Positions 1 through 6,630 of a stretch of DNA of 8,665 nucleotides are shown here, in pieces. A model generated the notes under the pieces. The model searched no databases, was not told the origin of the DNA, and saw nothing but the letters and a program-made list of their open reading frames with translations. Both the position numbers and the translations under genes were made by a program. The DNA comes from Candidatus Bathyarchaeota archaeon (GTDB lineage Archaea > Thermoproteota > Bathyarchaeia > Bathyarchaeales > Bathyarchaeaceae), in assembly GCA_020344435.1 (NCBI GenBank), contig CP070826.1, positions 1,170,846 to 1,179,510 on the forward strand, given 5' to 3'. Position 1 is the first letter of the stretch. The number at the start of each line of letters is the position of its first letter.

Positions 1-6
1 TCACCT
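1..6 (-). promoter_or_regulatory. Possible Shine-Dalgarno of a further minus-strand gene beyond the left edge
   Basis: On the minus strand these bases read AGGTGA, part of the archaeal consensus AGGAGGTGA. They lie 18 bases past the stop of the acyl-CoA dehydrogenase gene. If real, the next minus-strand gene starts just outside the window and would be closely spaced with, and perhaps co-transcribed with, the dehydrogenase. A six-base match at an edge is weak evidence. The same bases also form part of a short inverted repeat, TCAC-ct-GTGA (1-10). Confidence 0.25.
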
Positions 7-23
7 GTGACGCGCGTGCGATC

Positions 24-1277
24 TTACCTGTAAGGGAGATATTCTCTGCCAAGCAGTTCTCTAGCCACAACTAGTTTCTGGATGTTCTTTCCTCCTTCGG
101 CTCCAATAACGTAGGACATCACTCCCCGCCACGCTGCTTCTAGCAGGTAATCTTTCGTGTATCCTGCCGCTCCGAACCAGAGCATTGCCTTTTTGGCGGC
201 GTCTAGAGCGAGGGAAGGCCCTTTCCATTTGATCAGAGAAATCCACTTGGCTATTTCCTTGGGCTTAAAAGTCGTTGCCTTCGCAATTCTTTCAGGCATG
301 CCTTCCTCTTGATATCGGATATCCTGCATCCACGCGGTCTTTCTGGTCATAAGCTTCAAGGCTTCCATCTCTCGATATATCTCGGCTAGCTCGAACTGGA
401 TTGCTTCATACTTTGCGAGGGGGCGTCCAAAGACTTCTCTCGCTTTTATGTATGGTATCGCTTCATCAATAATGCGTTGAATGATCCCCACACAACTGGA
501 GCCTATCATCATTCTAGCATTGTCAAATCCTTCCATGGTATAGTAGAAGCCGTAATCGACGTCTCCTAGCCGGTACTCGTCGGGAAGTCGCACATCGTCC
601 ATTATGAATCCGCCAGTGGAGATGGACATCCTACCAGCGTCTCTGTATGGCTTCTGCACCTCCACGCCCTCAGCGTCTATGGGCAGAAAGAAAGAGGTCA
701 TATTTCTGTGATGAGCTCCTGGTGGAGGGGATCCAGTTCTCACGTTTATCCAGTAGCCGCCGCCCCATTCTTTGCATTCTTCTGTTCCGCTGGTAAAGGT
801 CTTTTCTCCGTTGATTACCCATTCATCGCCCGCCTTCACAGCAGTGGACTTGAAGGCCGCAACATCCGATCCTCCCCCAGGCTCCGTAGTTGCTACTCCC
901 ACAAACTTCTTGCCTTTCATTGCTGGTTTCACGTATCTTTCTCTGATGACATCGCTGCAGTGTCTATCGAGGGTGAAGCCCCAACCGGTCTCCACGGCCA
1001 TGAGAGCAGCGGCCGTAGCCGCTGTTGGATCGTAATATCCTATCACTTCAGCGATCATGCCTTGAGTCAGCCAATCGATGCCTGGGCCGTCGTGCTCCAC
1101 TGGCACTGGGCCCATAACATATCCCAATTTGCATAATCCTTCAACGATCTCTTTGGGAAAGGGGTGTCCCTTATCATCCATCTCTCGGACTTTCTCAGCA
1201 GTTAGGTTCTTCTCGCACCATTCTTTGACGCTGTTTACAATGAGTTTCTGTTCATCACTCTCTCTGAAATCGTACAT
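24..1277 (-). CDS. Acyl-CoA dehydrogenase (FAD-dependent, ACAD family)
   Basis: Predicted cytoplasmic FAD enzyme that introduces an alpha,beta double bond into an acyl-CoA and normally passes electrons to an electron-transfer flavoprotein, which is not encoded here. The ATG at 1277 gives 417 residues. It starts MYDFRESDEQKL, the usual ACAD N-terminus, and follows a GAGGG at 1288-1292. An upstream in-frame TTG at 1322 would add 15 residues but sits directly beside the TATA candidate, so I reject it. The FAD/substrate signature TEPGGGSD is at about residues 131-138. The C-terminal domain has FGRPLAKYEAIQ, then AAGYTKDY. In the final AEGGKNIQK segment the Glu (about residue 394) aligns with the catalytic base of MCAD-type enzymes, but the usual preceding Tyr is Ala. 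The stop is TAA. Family assignment is firm. Chain length or substrate (fatty, branched, dicarboxylic or betainyl-CoA) cannot be told. The acyl-CoA synthetase immediately upstream on the same strand is a natural supplier of substrate. Confidence 0.93.
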   Translation of the reverse strand: MYDFRESDEQKLIVNSVKEWCEKNLTAEKVREMDDKGHPFPKEIVEGLCKLGYVMGPVPVEHDGPGIDWLTQGMIAEVIGYYDPTAATAAALMAVETGWGFTLDRHCSDVIRERYVKPAMKGKKFVGVATTEPGGGSDVAAFKSTAVKAGDEWVINGEKTFTSGTEECKEWGGGYWINVRTGSPPPGAHHRNMTSFFLPIDAEGVEVQKPYRDAGRMSISTGGFIMDDVRLPDEYRLGDVDYGFYYTMEGFDNARMMIGSSCVGIIQRIIDEAIPYIKAREVFGRPLAKYEAIQFELAEIYREMEALKLMTRKTAWMQDIRYQEEGMPERIAKATTFKPKEIAKWISLIKWKGPSLALDAAKKAMLWFGAAGYTKDYLLEAAWRGVMSYVIGAEGGKNIQKLVVARELLGREYLPYR

Positions 1278-1322
1278 TATTGACTTTCCCTCGTTTTTTC
1301 CATCGGGTTTAGCCACTATCAA

Positions 1323-1330
1323 CTTATAAG
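1323..1330 (-). promoter_or_regulatory. TATA box candidate for the acyl-CoA dehydrogenase gene
   Basis: The sequence is CTTATAAG, a good archaeal TATA element, 46-53 bases upstream of the ATG at 1277. Transcription would start about 25 bases downstream, near 1300, leaving a leader of about 20-25 bases that contains the GAGGG at 1288-1292. This placement supports the ATG at 1277 over the TTG at 1322, which would fall before the transcription start. Confidence 0.5.
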
Positions 1331-1395
1331 ACTTTAGCAGTGATGCTTTTCATTGGTGGTAGGTCAAATCGGATTCTGTCAGATGACTGCGCACG

Positions 1396-3012
1396 CTAGG
1401 TTGTGTATGTTTGCCTAGCTTTCCTATGGGATTCATCGTTTCTTAGAGTTCTTCTCAGAATCTTTCCTGCAGTATTCTTGGGTAGCTCAGTTACGAACTC
1501 AACTTCTCTGATTCTTTTGTAGGGTGAGATCTTTTCTTTGCAGTACTCGATGAGCTCCTCTTTGGTTGTTGTAGCTCCTTTCTTCAATACGATATAGGCC
1601 TTGGGAATCTCTCCTGCAATGGGGTTTGGCTTGCCTATTACGGCGCACTCTTTGATCGAAGGGTGCGTGTATAGTGCATTTTCGACTTCTGCTGGATGCA
1701 CGCTGTAGCCTTTGTACTTGATTGTGTCTTTCAGTCTGTCAACAATGTAGAAGTAGCCCTCTGCATCCATCCTAGCGATGTCTCCAGTGTAGAGCCAACC
1801 ATTTCTAAGCGCTTTATCGGTCTCCTTGGGGCTCTTTGCGTAACCTTTCATGATTTGCGGGCCCTTCACGATTAGTTCGCCGGCTTCGCCAAGTGGAAGT
1901 TCTTTCGTGCCTGTTTCTATGTCGACAATCTTTGCGTCAGTATCGATTATTGGTATGCCAATGGATCCGATTTTCACTCTTCTTGGCGGGCTGTTATGAG
2001 TCTCAGGTGAAGCCTCTGTGAGGCCGTAGCCCAATATTAGCTCCACGCCAGTCAGGCTGTCCCATCTTGTCTTTGTGGCATTAGGTATTGGGGCAGCGCC
2101 TGCTTTGACGCAGCGTAGAGAAGAAAGATTGTATTTGGTGAGAGCGGGATGATTTGTGATAAGAGTGAACATGGTCGCAGCACCATACCAGACGGTGACT
2201 TTCTTCTCTTCAACAAGCTGAAGAACGCTTTCAGGGTCAAAACGCGTGGTAGGTACTAGGGTAGCCCCGATGTAAACCGTTGAATTCATGTAGGATGCCC
2301 CCCATGAATGGTAGAGAGGTAGGACCGCTAGAACTACGTCCTCACTGCTCCAACCAAACCAGTGGGCGTTCATGATGGCATTAGAGATTAGATTGTAATG
2401 AGTTAGCATGACCCCCTTTGGCGTGCCTGTTGTGCCGCCAGTGCATTGAATGACTGCGACATCTTGCTTTGGCCGTATCTTGGTCTGGAATGGTTGAGGC
2501 GCGTGTTTCGTGATGAGGTCTCTGAAGCGGTATGTGTTTTGGCGTCTCCTCTGCCCAACAATTATTACGTTCTCCAGGGCGGCTCCTCTTTGCACGTTCC
2601 TAACGATCGGATATAGAGATTCGTGGGCGATCATAGTGCGTGCGTCAGAGTTGCTCAGCGTGTGGTTCAGCTCAATCTCTTTGGATAGGGGGTTTACTGG
2701 TGCAACTACTCCTCCAGCCTTGAGAATTGCATAATAGCTGATTGTGAACTCTGGAATGTTTGGAAGGAAGATTGATACTGAGTTGCCTTTCTGTACGTTC
2801 AAATCTGCAAGTGCGCCGGCAAGTTTGTCGGACAGCGCATCAAGTTCCTCGTAGGAGATCTGATCTCTTTCATGATCAATTGCGATCTTGTCTGGGTGCT
2901 TCTCAGCTGAGTCTTTGAGGAATCTGTAGAGTGGGACATTGGGGTATTCTAGGGTCTTGGGGATCTTCCTCGGCCAAACTTTGAACCAGGGCCTTTCTTG
3001 AGGCACCTTCAT
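1396..3012 (-). CDS. AMP-forming acyl-CoA synthetase (fatty-acid/carboxylate-CoA ligase)
   Basis: Member of the ANL adenylate-forming superfamily. It activates a carboxylic acid with ATP to an acyl-adenylate and transfers it to CoA; cytoplasmic. The 538 residues are full length for the family. Visible motifs in order: the phosphate-binding loop TGGTTGTPKG (191-200), the A5 motif GYGLTEASP (328-336), the A7 YTGD (408-411) followed by DRLKDTIKYKG (425-435) forming the hinge, and the A10 PKNTAGKILR (511-520), in which Lys517 is the expected catalytic lysine for adenylation. All key residues are present. The ATG at 3012 gives MKVPQERPWF, then an N-terminus that aligns from PLYRFLKDSAEKHPDKIAI. 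No strong Shine-Dalgarno is visible. The gene stops with TAG. It ends 118 bases before the acyl-CoA dehydrogenase start, suggesting the two act in sequence. The acid used is unknown; medium- or long-chain fatty acid, aromatic acid or betaine are all possible. Confidence 0.95.
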   Translation of the reverse strand: MKVPQERPWFKVWPRKIPKTLEYPNVPLYRFLKDSAEKHPDKIAIDHERDQISYEELDALSDKLAGALADLNVQKGNSVSIFLPNIPEFTISYYAILKAGGVVAPVNPLSKEIELNHTLSNSDARTMIAHESLYPIVRNVQRGAALENVIIVGQRRRQNTYRFRDLITKHAPQPFQTKIRPKQDVAVIQCTGGTTGTPKGVMLTHYNLISNAIMNAHWFGWSSEDVVLAVLPLYHSWGASYMNSTVYIGATLVPTTRFDPESVLQLVEEKKVTVWYGAATMFTLITNHPALTKYNLSSLRCVKAGAAPIPNATKTRWDSLTGVELILGYGLTEASPETHNSPPRRVKIGSIGIPIIDTDAKIVDIETGTKELPLGEAGELIVKGPQIMKGYAKSPKETDKALRNGWLYTGDIARMDAEGYFYIVDRLKDTIKYKGYSVHPAEVENALYTHPSIKECAVIGKPNPIAGEIPKAYIVLKKGATTTKEELIEYCKEKISPYKRIREVEFVTELPKNTAGKILRRTLRNDESHRKARQTYTT

Positions 3013-3049
3013 CCGGGATTCATCTAGATTCTAATTGCGCGAGATGACG

Positions 3050-3058
3050 AATAATAAT
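3050..3058 (-). promoter_or_regulatory. Weak TATA box candidate for the acyl-CoA synthetase gene
   Basis: On the minus strand the sequence is ATTATTATT, 38-46 bases upstream of the ATG at 3012. This is the same distance seen for the other genes in the window. It is the only A/T-rich tract of this kind in the 93-base gap after the saccharopine-dehydrogenase-like gene. The match to a TATA element is loose. Confidence 0.35.
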
Positions 3059-3105
3059 CTTGGCTGTGCGGTTGTCCCGGCGATGGCAACCTCCATCAGT
3101 GGTTT

Positions 3106-4281
3106 CTAGCGATCCAAGCTTCTCATTACTGTTCTCTTCTCGTGTGTTACTATGCCTTTCTTTCTCACTTCTTTTATGAAGGGTTCAGGCTCCAGCACCT
3201 CTGGGGGAAAGACTCCTCTCCTCTTTATCTTTCCTTCAGCAAGCATTGCTGCTCCAACTGACGCTGGAATGCCTGTCAGATATGCTGTTGCGGTAACTCC
3301 AAGCTTCTTATAGGCGTCCTCGTGACTCATGAACGTGTATACGAGGTGGTGGATTTTTTCGCCCGCTTTCTCCCCTCTGACATCGGCCAATATACATGCG
3401 TATCCCTTGACTTTGCCTGCTATTTCGCTTGGCATGGGAATGAGAGAGATGAAAACGTCGAGAGGTGAGACTTTGGCGCCTCTGACGTCTATCGGCTTCG
3501 AACTCATGAGGCCGATTTGATTCAGTGTCTGAAGAAGCTCGACGGTTTCTGGCGAGAAGGCTAATTTGAAGTCTGTGTATTTGACGCCTTTCTTTATGAT
3601 TCTTGGAAGGGTTTCCACCTCCTCGTGATCCGTGCAGTAAACGGTCACTGGACCTATGGGATCTGGAAACTCGTAGACCTCCCTGCCGCTGAAGGGAGGT
3701 AGATGTTTGAACTCACCGTTCTCAAAGATGAGCGGTTCGAAAAAGATCTCTCCTCCGAGGAAGACGTGAGGGGAAAATGTCGCTATGAACGGAAAATCGC
3801 CTTCACAGGTTTCGCCGTCTCTTATGCGAATCTCCTCAACTCGATCCATACTGTCAGCGCCGTACCTTGCATATATGTTTGATAATCCAGGGTCTTCGCC
3901 GAGATTCAACAGGGCAGTTAGACCCGCATCCTTCCAAGCATCGTCAAACTTGAGTTTCTCATCAACAGTTGAGTATACAGCATTGTCTATGTAATGTGCT
4001 CCTCTCTTGAGAGCTGCGTCCATCACGACTAGATTGAAGCGAGGCAGAGCACTGTTTATTACTACGTCAACTCCTTTGAGGGCGCCCATTAGCTCCTTGG
4101 ATTTTCCAGCGTCAATTTCTGTCGGAGTGACTTTCTCTCTTTTCAGCTTCTCGATTAGTCGTTTTGCCTTGTTAAGATCTCGATCTGCGCATACAACCTC
4201 TGAGATGCTCGGTGTGGCAGCGAGGTCGGCACAGATGACTTCACCGACTGCTCCAGCGCCTCCTAAAACCAACACTTTCAT
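3106..4281 (-). CDS. Saccharopine dehydrogenase-like / lysine 6-dehydrogenase-like NAD(P)-dependent oxidoreductase
   Basis: Predicted cytoplasmic amino-acid dehydrogenase of the LYS9/saccharopine-dehydrogenase family, 391 residues. The N-terminus MKVLVLGGAGAVGEV contains the Rossmann dinucleotide loop GxGxxG (8-13), with Asp33 in CADRD at the end of the second strand as the probable ribose contact. The family segment GEDPGLSN is at 128-135. The C-terminus carries KRRGVFPPEVLEPEPF and then KKGIVTHEKRTV. From memory, this tail and the segment VDVVINSALPRFN (71-83) resemble bacterial L-lysine 6-dehydrogenase, which oxidises lysine to allysine, more than true saccharopine dehydrogenase. The family also includes spermidine-related enzymes and uncharacterised archaeal proteins, so the substrate is only a suggestion. 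The ATG at 4281 is preceded by GTGAT (4287-4291 on the complement), five bases away, which fits the archaeal anti-Shine-Dalgarno tail. The stop is TAG. It lies between the amidohydrolase and the CoA ligase, all on the same strand. Confidence 0.85.
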   Translation of the reverse strand: MKVLVLGGAGAVGEVICADLAATPSISEVVCADRDLNKAKRLIEKLKREKVTPTEIDAGKSKELMGALKGVDVVINSALPRFNLVVMDAALKRGAHYIDNAVYSTVDEKLKFDDAWKDAGLTALLNLGEDPGLSNIYARYGADSMDRVEEIRIRDGETCEGDFPFIATFSPHVFLGGEIFFEPLIFENGEFKHLPPFSGREVYEFPDPIGPVTVYCTDHEEVETLPRIIKKGVKYTDFKLAFSPETVELLQTLNQIGLMSSKPIDVRGAKVSPLDVFISLIPMPSEIAGKVKGYACILADVRGEKAGEKIHHLVYTFMSHEDAYKKLGVTATAYLTGIPASVGAAMLAEGKIKRRGVFPPEVLEPEPFIKEVRKKGIVTHEKRTVMRSLDR

Positions 4282-4286
4282 GGTTC

Positions 4287-4291
4287 ATCAC
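4287..4291 (-). promoter_or_regulatory. Ribosome binding site (GTGAT) of the saccharopine-dehydrogenase-like gene
   Basis: The minus strand reads GTGAT and then five bases to ATG. GTGAT pairs with the AUCAC part of the archaeal 16S 3' tail, supporting the start at 4281. Confidence 0.4.
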
Positions 4292-4316
4292 GAGGGTAGC
4301 ATTGTAGATGGTCAGC

Positions 4317-4324
4317 ATTTAAAT
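4317..4324 (-). promoter_or_regulatory. TATA box candidate for the saccharopine-dehydrogenase-like gene
   Basis: ATTTAAAT within a longer A/T run (minus strand GGAAATTTAAATGC) lies 36-43 bases upstream of the ATG at 4281. It closely resembles the archaeal TTTAWA-type TATA element and predicts a leader of about 15 bases. It makes this gene likely to have its own promoter rather than depend on the amidohydrolase transcript. Confidence 0.55.
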
Positions 4325-4381
4325 TTCCTTCTGTTTGCAGCTCTGACTATTGATTGGTTCTGCCTTCTGGATTCTTGGCTG

Positions 4382-5965
4382 CTAGCCTTTCCTGGTGTAG
4401 ACTATCTCGCCGTTCACTATGGTCATGTCTACCTTTATGTTGCCTATCTTGTCGTTGGCGATTTTCAGCGGGTTGTTCGACAGCACGATAAGATCCGCTA
4501 GTTTCCCGGTTTTTATTGACCCCCGGGATTCTTCTTCAAAAGTAGCGTGGGCAGGGTTGATTGTGTAGAGGGATATGGCTTCTTCTTTGGTGATTCGCTC
4601 TTCGGGAGCAAAGCCGTGTCTGGTCACTGCGGATTGTATGCCTACGAGGGGGTTCATTGTTGAATCTGCTGGGCAGTCGGAGCCGCCGGTGACCTTGACG
4701 CCCGCGTCTATCAAGGTTCTGTAGCGCTCACCGAGTTTGGTAGCCCTTGCGCTGCCTATGGGCTTGAGCATCCAATCCATGTTGGGGGATATGAAGTTGG
4801 GCTGAACCGACGCAATCACCTCGAGGTTTTTCATGCGTCTTATGGATTTCTCGTCAAGTAGTGACGCGTGTTCTATGCGATGGCGATGATCCGTCTTCGG
4901 CATCTTCTCCAGCGCAGTCTCTAGGGAGTCCAGAGCCATGTTTATTGCTCTGTCTCCGATGGCGTGTATGGCAAGTTGGAAACCTGCTTCATGTGCTTTG
5001 GTGACTATGTCGAGGAGTTCTTTGTTGCTAAGCCAAGGTATTCCCAGATTGTCAGGTTCCTCTTCGTAGGGCTTTGTCAGATAGGCTGTGTAGCCCTCGA
5101 TGCTTCCATCAAGCATAACCTTGATCGCTCCGATCTTCAGCTTCGGATTCCCAAAGCCGGTGTGCAAGCCCAAGCCTGCTAGGTGAGGCAGTAGGGATGC
5201 GGATATCATGAGGTAAACTCGTAGTGGAAGTTCGTCTCGCACAAGCAGCTTCTGAAAGACTCCAATGTCCTGAGGAGAGTGCACTATGCAATGGATAGAA
5301 GTGATTCCGAATCCGACCGCCTCCTGCAGAGCAAAGTTTAGAGCTGAAACCAAGGTTTCATCACTGTATTCAATCATCTCTTCAATCTTCGAAGCTGCAG
5401 TCTCCCGCAGAATGCCCGTGGGGTCTCCAGATTCAGGGTCCTTGTCTATCTTTCCTCCTGGGGGTGATTCCGAATCCTTTCCGATATTCGCCAGTCTTAG
5501 TGCAATGCTGTTGACGCTGCAGAGGTGCCCGCCCATGTCTGTAATCATCACGGGATTATTTGGAGCGGCCTCATCCAGGTCCCATCGGCTTGGAGGTCTC
5601 CCTTCTGCAAGAACCGTAGTATCCCAGCCGTGCCCAGTAATCCAAGCTTCCGGCGGCGTCTCTTCCGCTCTCTTCTTGACCACGGTCTTGATCTCATCGA
5701 TGGATCCAGCCTCTCGGACATCCAGGGAAGCTGATGAAAGCATAAGCCCATACTCTATCAGATGCACGTGAGAGTCCGAGAACCCTGGAAGGACAGTCCT
5801 CCCTTCAAGATCTATGATCCTTGCATTCTTGTCAGCTACTGACAGCATTTCCTCGTTGGTGCCAACACCTATTATCCATTCGTCCCAAATCGCTAATGCT
5901 CTAGCTCTGGGTTTAGACGGGTCCAGAGTGACTATGTTGCCGTTTACTAAGACAATTGCTTCCAT
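4382..5965 (-). CDS. YtcJ-type metal-dependent amidohydrolase (amidohydrolase superfamily)
   Basis: A TIM-barrel metal hydrolase of 527 residues, the usual length of the YtcJ/N-substituted-formamide-deformylase group (COG1574). It probably hydrolyses an amide or related C-N bond in the cytoplasm; no signal peptide or membrane segment is seen. Small N-terminal sheet domain: EAIVLVNGNIVTLD (2-15). Metal ligands visible in order: HxH in DSHVHL (His66, His68), the candidate bridging lysine in IKVMLDGS (Lys282), HAIGDRA (His334), RIEHA (His366) and the catalytic aspartate in GGSDCPAD (Asp430). The C-terminal return of the sheet domain is GKLADLIVLSNNPL. All catalytic positions are intact. The ATG at 5965 has GAGG (complement of 5973-5976) seven bases upstream, a clear Shine-Dalgarno. 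The stop is TAG. It is the first minus-strand gene after the divergent region. The substrate cannot be deduced; the neighbours suggest release of an amine and a carboxylate. Confidence 0.9.
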   Translation of the reverse strand: MEAIVLVNGNIVTLDPSKPRARALAIWDEWIIGVGTNEEMLSVADKNARIIDLEGRTVLPGFSDSHVHLIEYGLMLSSASLDVREAGSIDEIKTVVKKRAEETPPEAWITGHGWDTTVLAEGRPPSRWDLDEAAPNNPVMITDMGGHLCSVNSIALRLANIGKDSESPPGGKIDKDPESGDPTGILRETAASKIEEMIEYSDETLVSALNFALQEAVGFGITSIHCIVHSPQDIGVFQKLLVRDELPLRVYLMISASLLPHLAGLGLHTGFGNPKLKIGAIKVMLDGSIEGYTAYLTKPYEEEPDNLGIPWLSNKELLDIVTKAHEAGFQLAIHAIGDRAINMALDSLETALEKMPKTDHRHRIEHASLLDEKSIRRMKNLEVIASVQPNFISPNMDWMLKPIGSARATKLGERYRTLIDAGVKVTGGSDCPADSTMNPLVGIQSAVTRHGFAPEERITKEEAISLYTINPAHATFEEESRGSIKTGKLADLIVLSNNPLKIANDKIGNIKVDMTIVNGEIVYTRKG

Positions 5966-5972
5966 GATCGAT

Positions 5973-5976
5973 CCTC
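5973..5976 (-). promoter_or_regulatory. Shine-Dalgarno (GAGG) of the amidohydrolase gene
   Basis: The minus strand reads GAGG, then seven bases to the ATG at 5965. It is the best-placed ribosome binding site in the window and supports this start. Confidence 0.55.
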
Positions 5977-6003
5977 ACACAATTCATTCAGGAGTCAAAT
6001 TGG

Positions 6004-6010
6004 CTATAAG
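6004..6010 (-). promoter_or_regulatory. TATA box candidate for the amidohydrolase gene
   Basis: The minus strand reads CTTATAG, 39-45 bases upstream of the ATG at 5965 and similar to the CTTATAAG of the dehydrogenase promoter. Immediately upstream, overlapping where the TFB recognition element would sit, is a direct repeat GATATT-T-GATATT (6010-6022, plus-strand reading). It may be an operator or simply A/T-rich promoter DNA. Confidence 0.5.
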
Positions 6011-6123
6011 ATATTTGATATTCCTAAACGTTTCCCCAAGATAACGCTTTTTCTGCTACGCATATGCGCGGCTTCAAAGACTACTCCTTTTTGCTTGCAC
6101 ACGTGCGAACCTGCGCCAGTCTA

Positions 6124-6232
6124 AACATTCAGTGAGGTTCTGTGACGATCTCGCACGATCTCGCCACGATTTCCCTGACGATTTAACATTCAAACCGACG
6201 ATTTCGCACGATTTTCACGATTTCGACGATCT
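6124..6232. repeat. Array of eight ACGATYT motifs in a duplicated block
   Basis: ACGAT begins at 6145, 6155, 6166, 6178, 6198, 6208, 6217 and 6226, and every copy continues as YT (ACGATCT or ACGATTT). The steps are 10, 11, 12, 20, 10, 9 and 9 bases, close to one or two turns of the DNA helix. The array divides into two blocks of four. Each block is preceded by the same octamer AACATTCA (6124-6131 and 6185-6192), and the second and third motifs have matching surroundings in both, which points to duplication of a block of about 55-60 bases. This could be a phased binding site for a cooperative regulator or a small minisatellite. It is not a CRISPR: the units are too short and there are no unique spacers. 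Confidence 0.8.
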
Positions 6233-6427
6233 CCGCCCCCCAGGAGCGTAGGAAAGAGAATCCTGTATTGTCAATGCAGAATGCGAAAATGATGTTGAAA
6301 TACCGGCCTTCCCCCTCTACCTCCTAAACGGGTTCCAGCAGTGCCAAACCAGCTTGTGGAAGCCAGATCGTGACAGCATAAGATGCGTGCGAGTACGCTA
6401 GTATCTACTGCAGGGAAAAATCGCGGA

Positions 6428-6455
6428 GAATCCCTTCATCATAGGGAAGGGATTC
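6428..6455. other. Hairpin with perfect 9-bp stem in the divergent region
   Basis: GAATCCCTT (6428-6436) and AAGGGATTC (6447-6455) are perfect complements around a ten-base loop. The loop end repeats AGGG, so CCCT can pair with AGGG at 6443-6446 or at 6448-6451. No T-run follows on either side, so it does not look like an intrinsic terminator. It may be an operator or part of a structured RNA. Confidence 0.5.
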
Positions 6456-6502
6456 CTCAATCTAAAGCGGTTCTCCACAGAAGGCTTGCGGCAGATGTCC
6501 AC

Positions 6503-6513
6503 CTAATATAAGG
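6503..6513 (+). promoter_or_regulatory. Distal TATA-like element upstream of the MttB-family gene
   Basis: CTAATATAAGG on the plus strand is a good match to an archaeal TATA box. A start about 25 bases downstream (around 6533-6538) would give the MttB-family mRNA a leader of some 180 bases, or drive a separate small RNA. It is an alternative to the proximal element at 6672. Confidence 0.3.
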
Positions 6514-6547
6514 ATGCGAGAACGCATAAAACTTGCGGTGTGCATCC
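6512..6547. other. Mutually exclusive short hairpins
   Basis: GGATGC (6512-6517) can pair with GCATCC (6542-6547). Alternatively ATGCG (6514-6518) pairs with CGCAT (6523-6527) around a four-base loop. The two pairings share bases and cannot form together. The stems are short, so this is only suggestive of a folded or switching element. Confidence 0.3.
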
Positions 6548-6572
6548 CATGAAGTACTAGAGCAAACACCGT

Positions 6573-6594
6573 CAAGAAATTCTTGTACAAGCTT
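6573..6594. promoter_or_regulatory. Overlapping palindromes, candidate operator
   Basis: CAAGAA-A-TTCTTG (6573-6585) is a perfect inverted repeat. It shares its right arm with the ten-base palindrome CTTGTACAAG (6582-6591), which runs into AAGCTT (6589-6594). Three CAAG/CTTG half-sites therefore alternate. The site lies about 80 bases upstream of the proximal TATA candidate of the MttB-family gene, so it could bind a dimeric regulator acting on that gene. Confidence 0.4.
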
Positions 6595-6630
6595 TTGAGT
6601 CTTCAGGTCTCTAAGTGCACGCATACCGAG

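Noticed and set aside
708..1136. 142-residue plus-strand open frame opposite the acyl-CoA dehydrogenase gene
   Set aside because: Antisense shadow. The protein has no recognisable motif, while the opposite strand carries a complete conserved enzyme.
3031..3108. Read-through of the TAG stop of the saccharopine-dehydrogenase-like gene as pyrrolysine
   Set aside because: It would add only 24 residues before another TAG, with no family similarity; the gene is already full length.
4007..4501. 164-residue plus-strand open frame spanning the gap between two minus-strand genes
   Set aside because: Overlaps both conserved coding regions and the TATA element at 4317; composition is that of a shadow frame.
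5301..5477. 14-base direct repeat GTGATTCCGAATCC at 5301-5314 and 5464-5477
   Set aside because: Lies inside the amidohydrolase gene, 163 bases apart, so it is read in different frames (GFGIT versus DSESP). One such match in a window of this size is plausible by chance.
5286..5771. 161-residue plus-strand open frame opposite the amidohydrolase gene
   Set aside because: Low-complexity Ser/Pro-rich shadow frame over catalytic regions of a well-supported minus-strand gene.
6059..6068. Ten-base palindrome CGCATATGCG as an operator
   Set aside because: Isolated, with no repeat or clear promoter relation; short palindromes of this kind are expected by chance.
6124..6232. CRISPR array
   Set aside because: Repeats are 7 bases with almost no spacer, unlike CRISPR repeats of about 24-37 bases with unique spacers; no cas genes are present.
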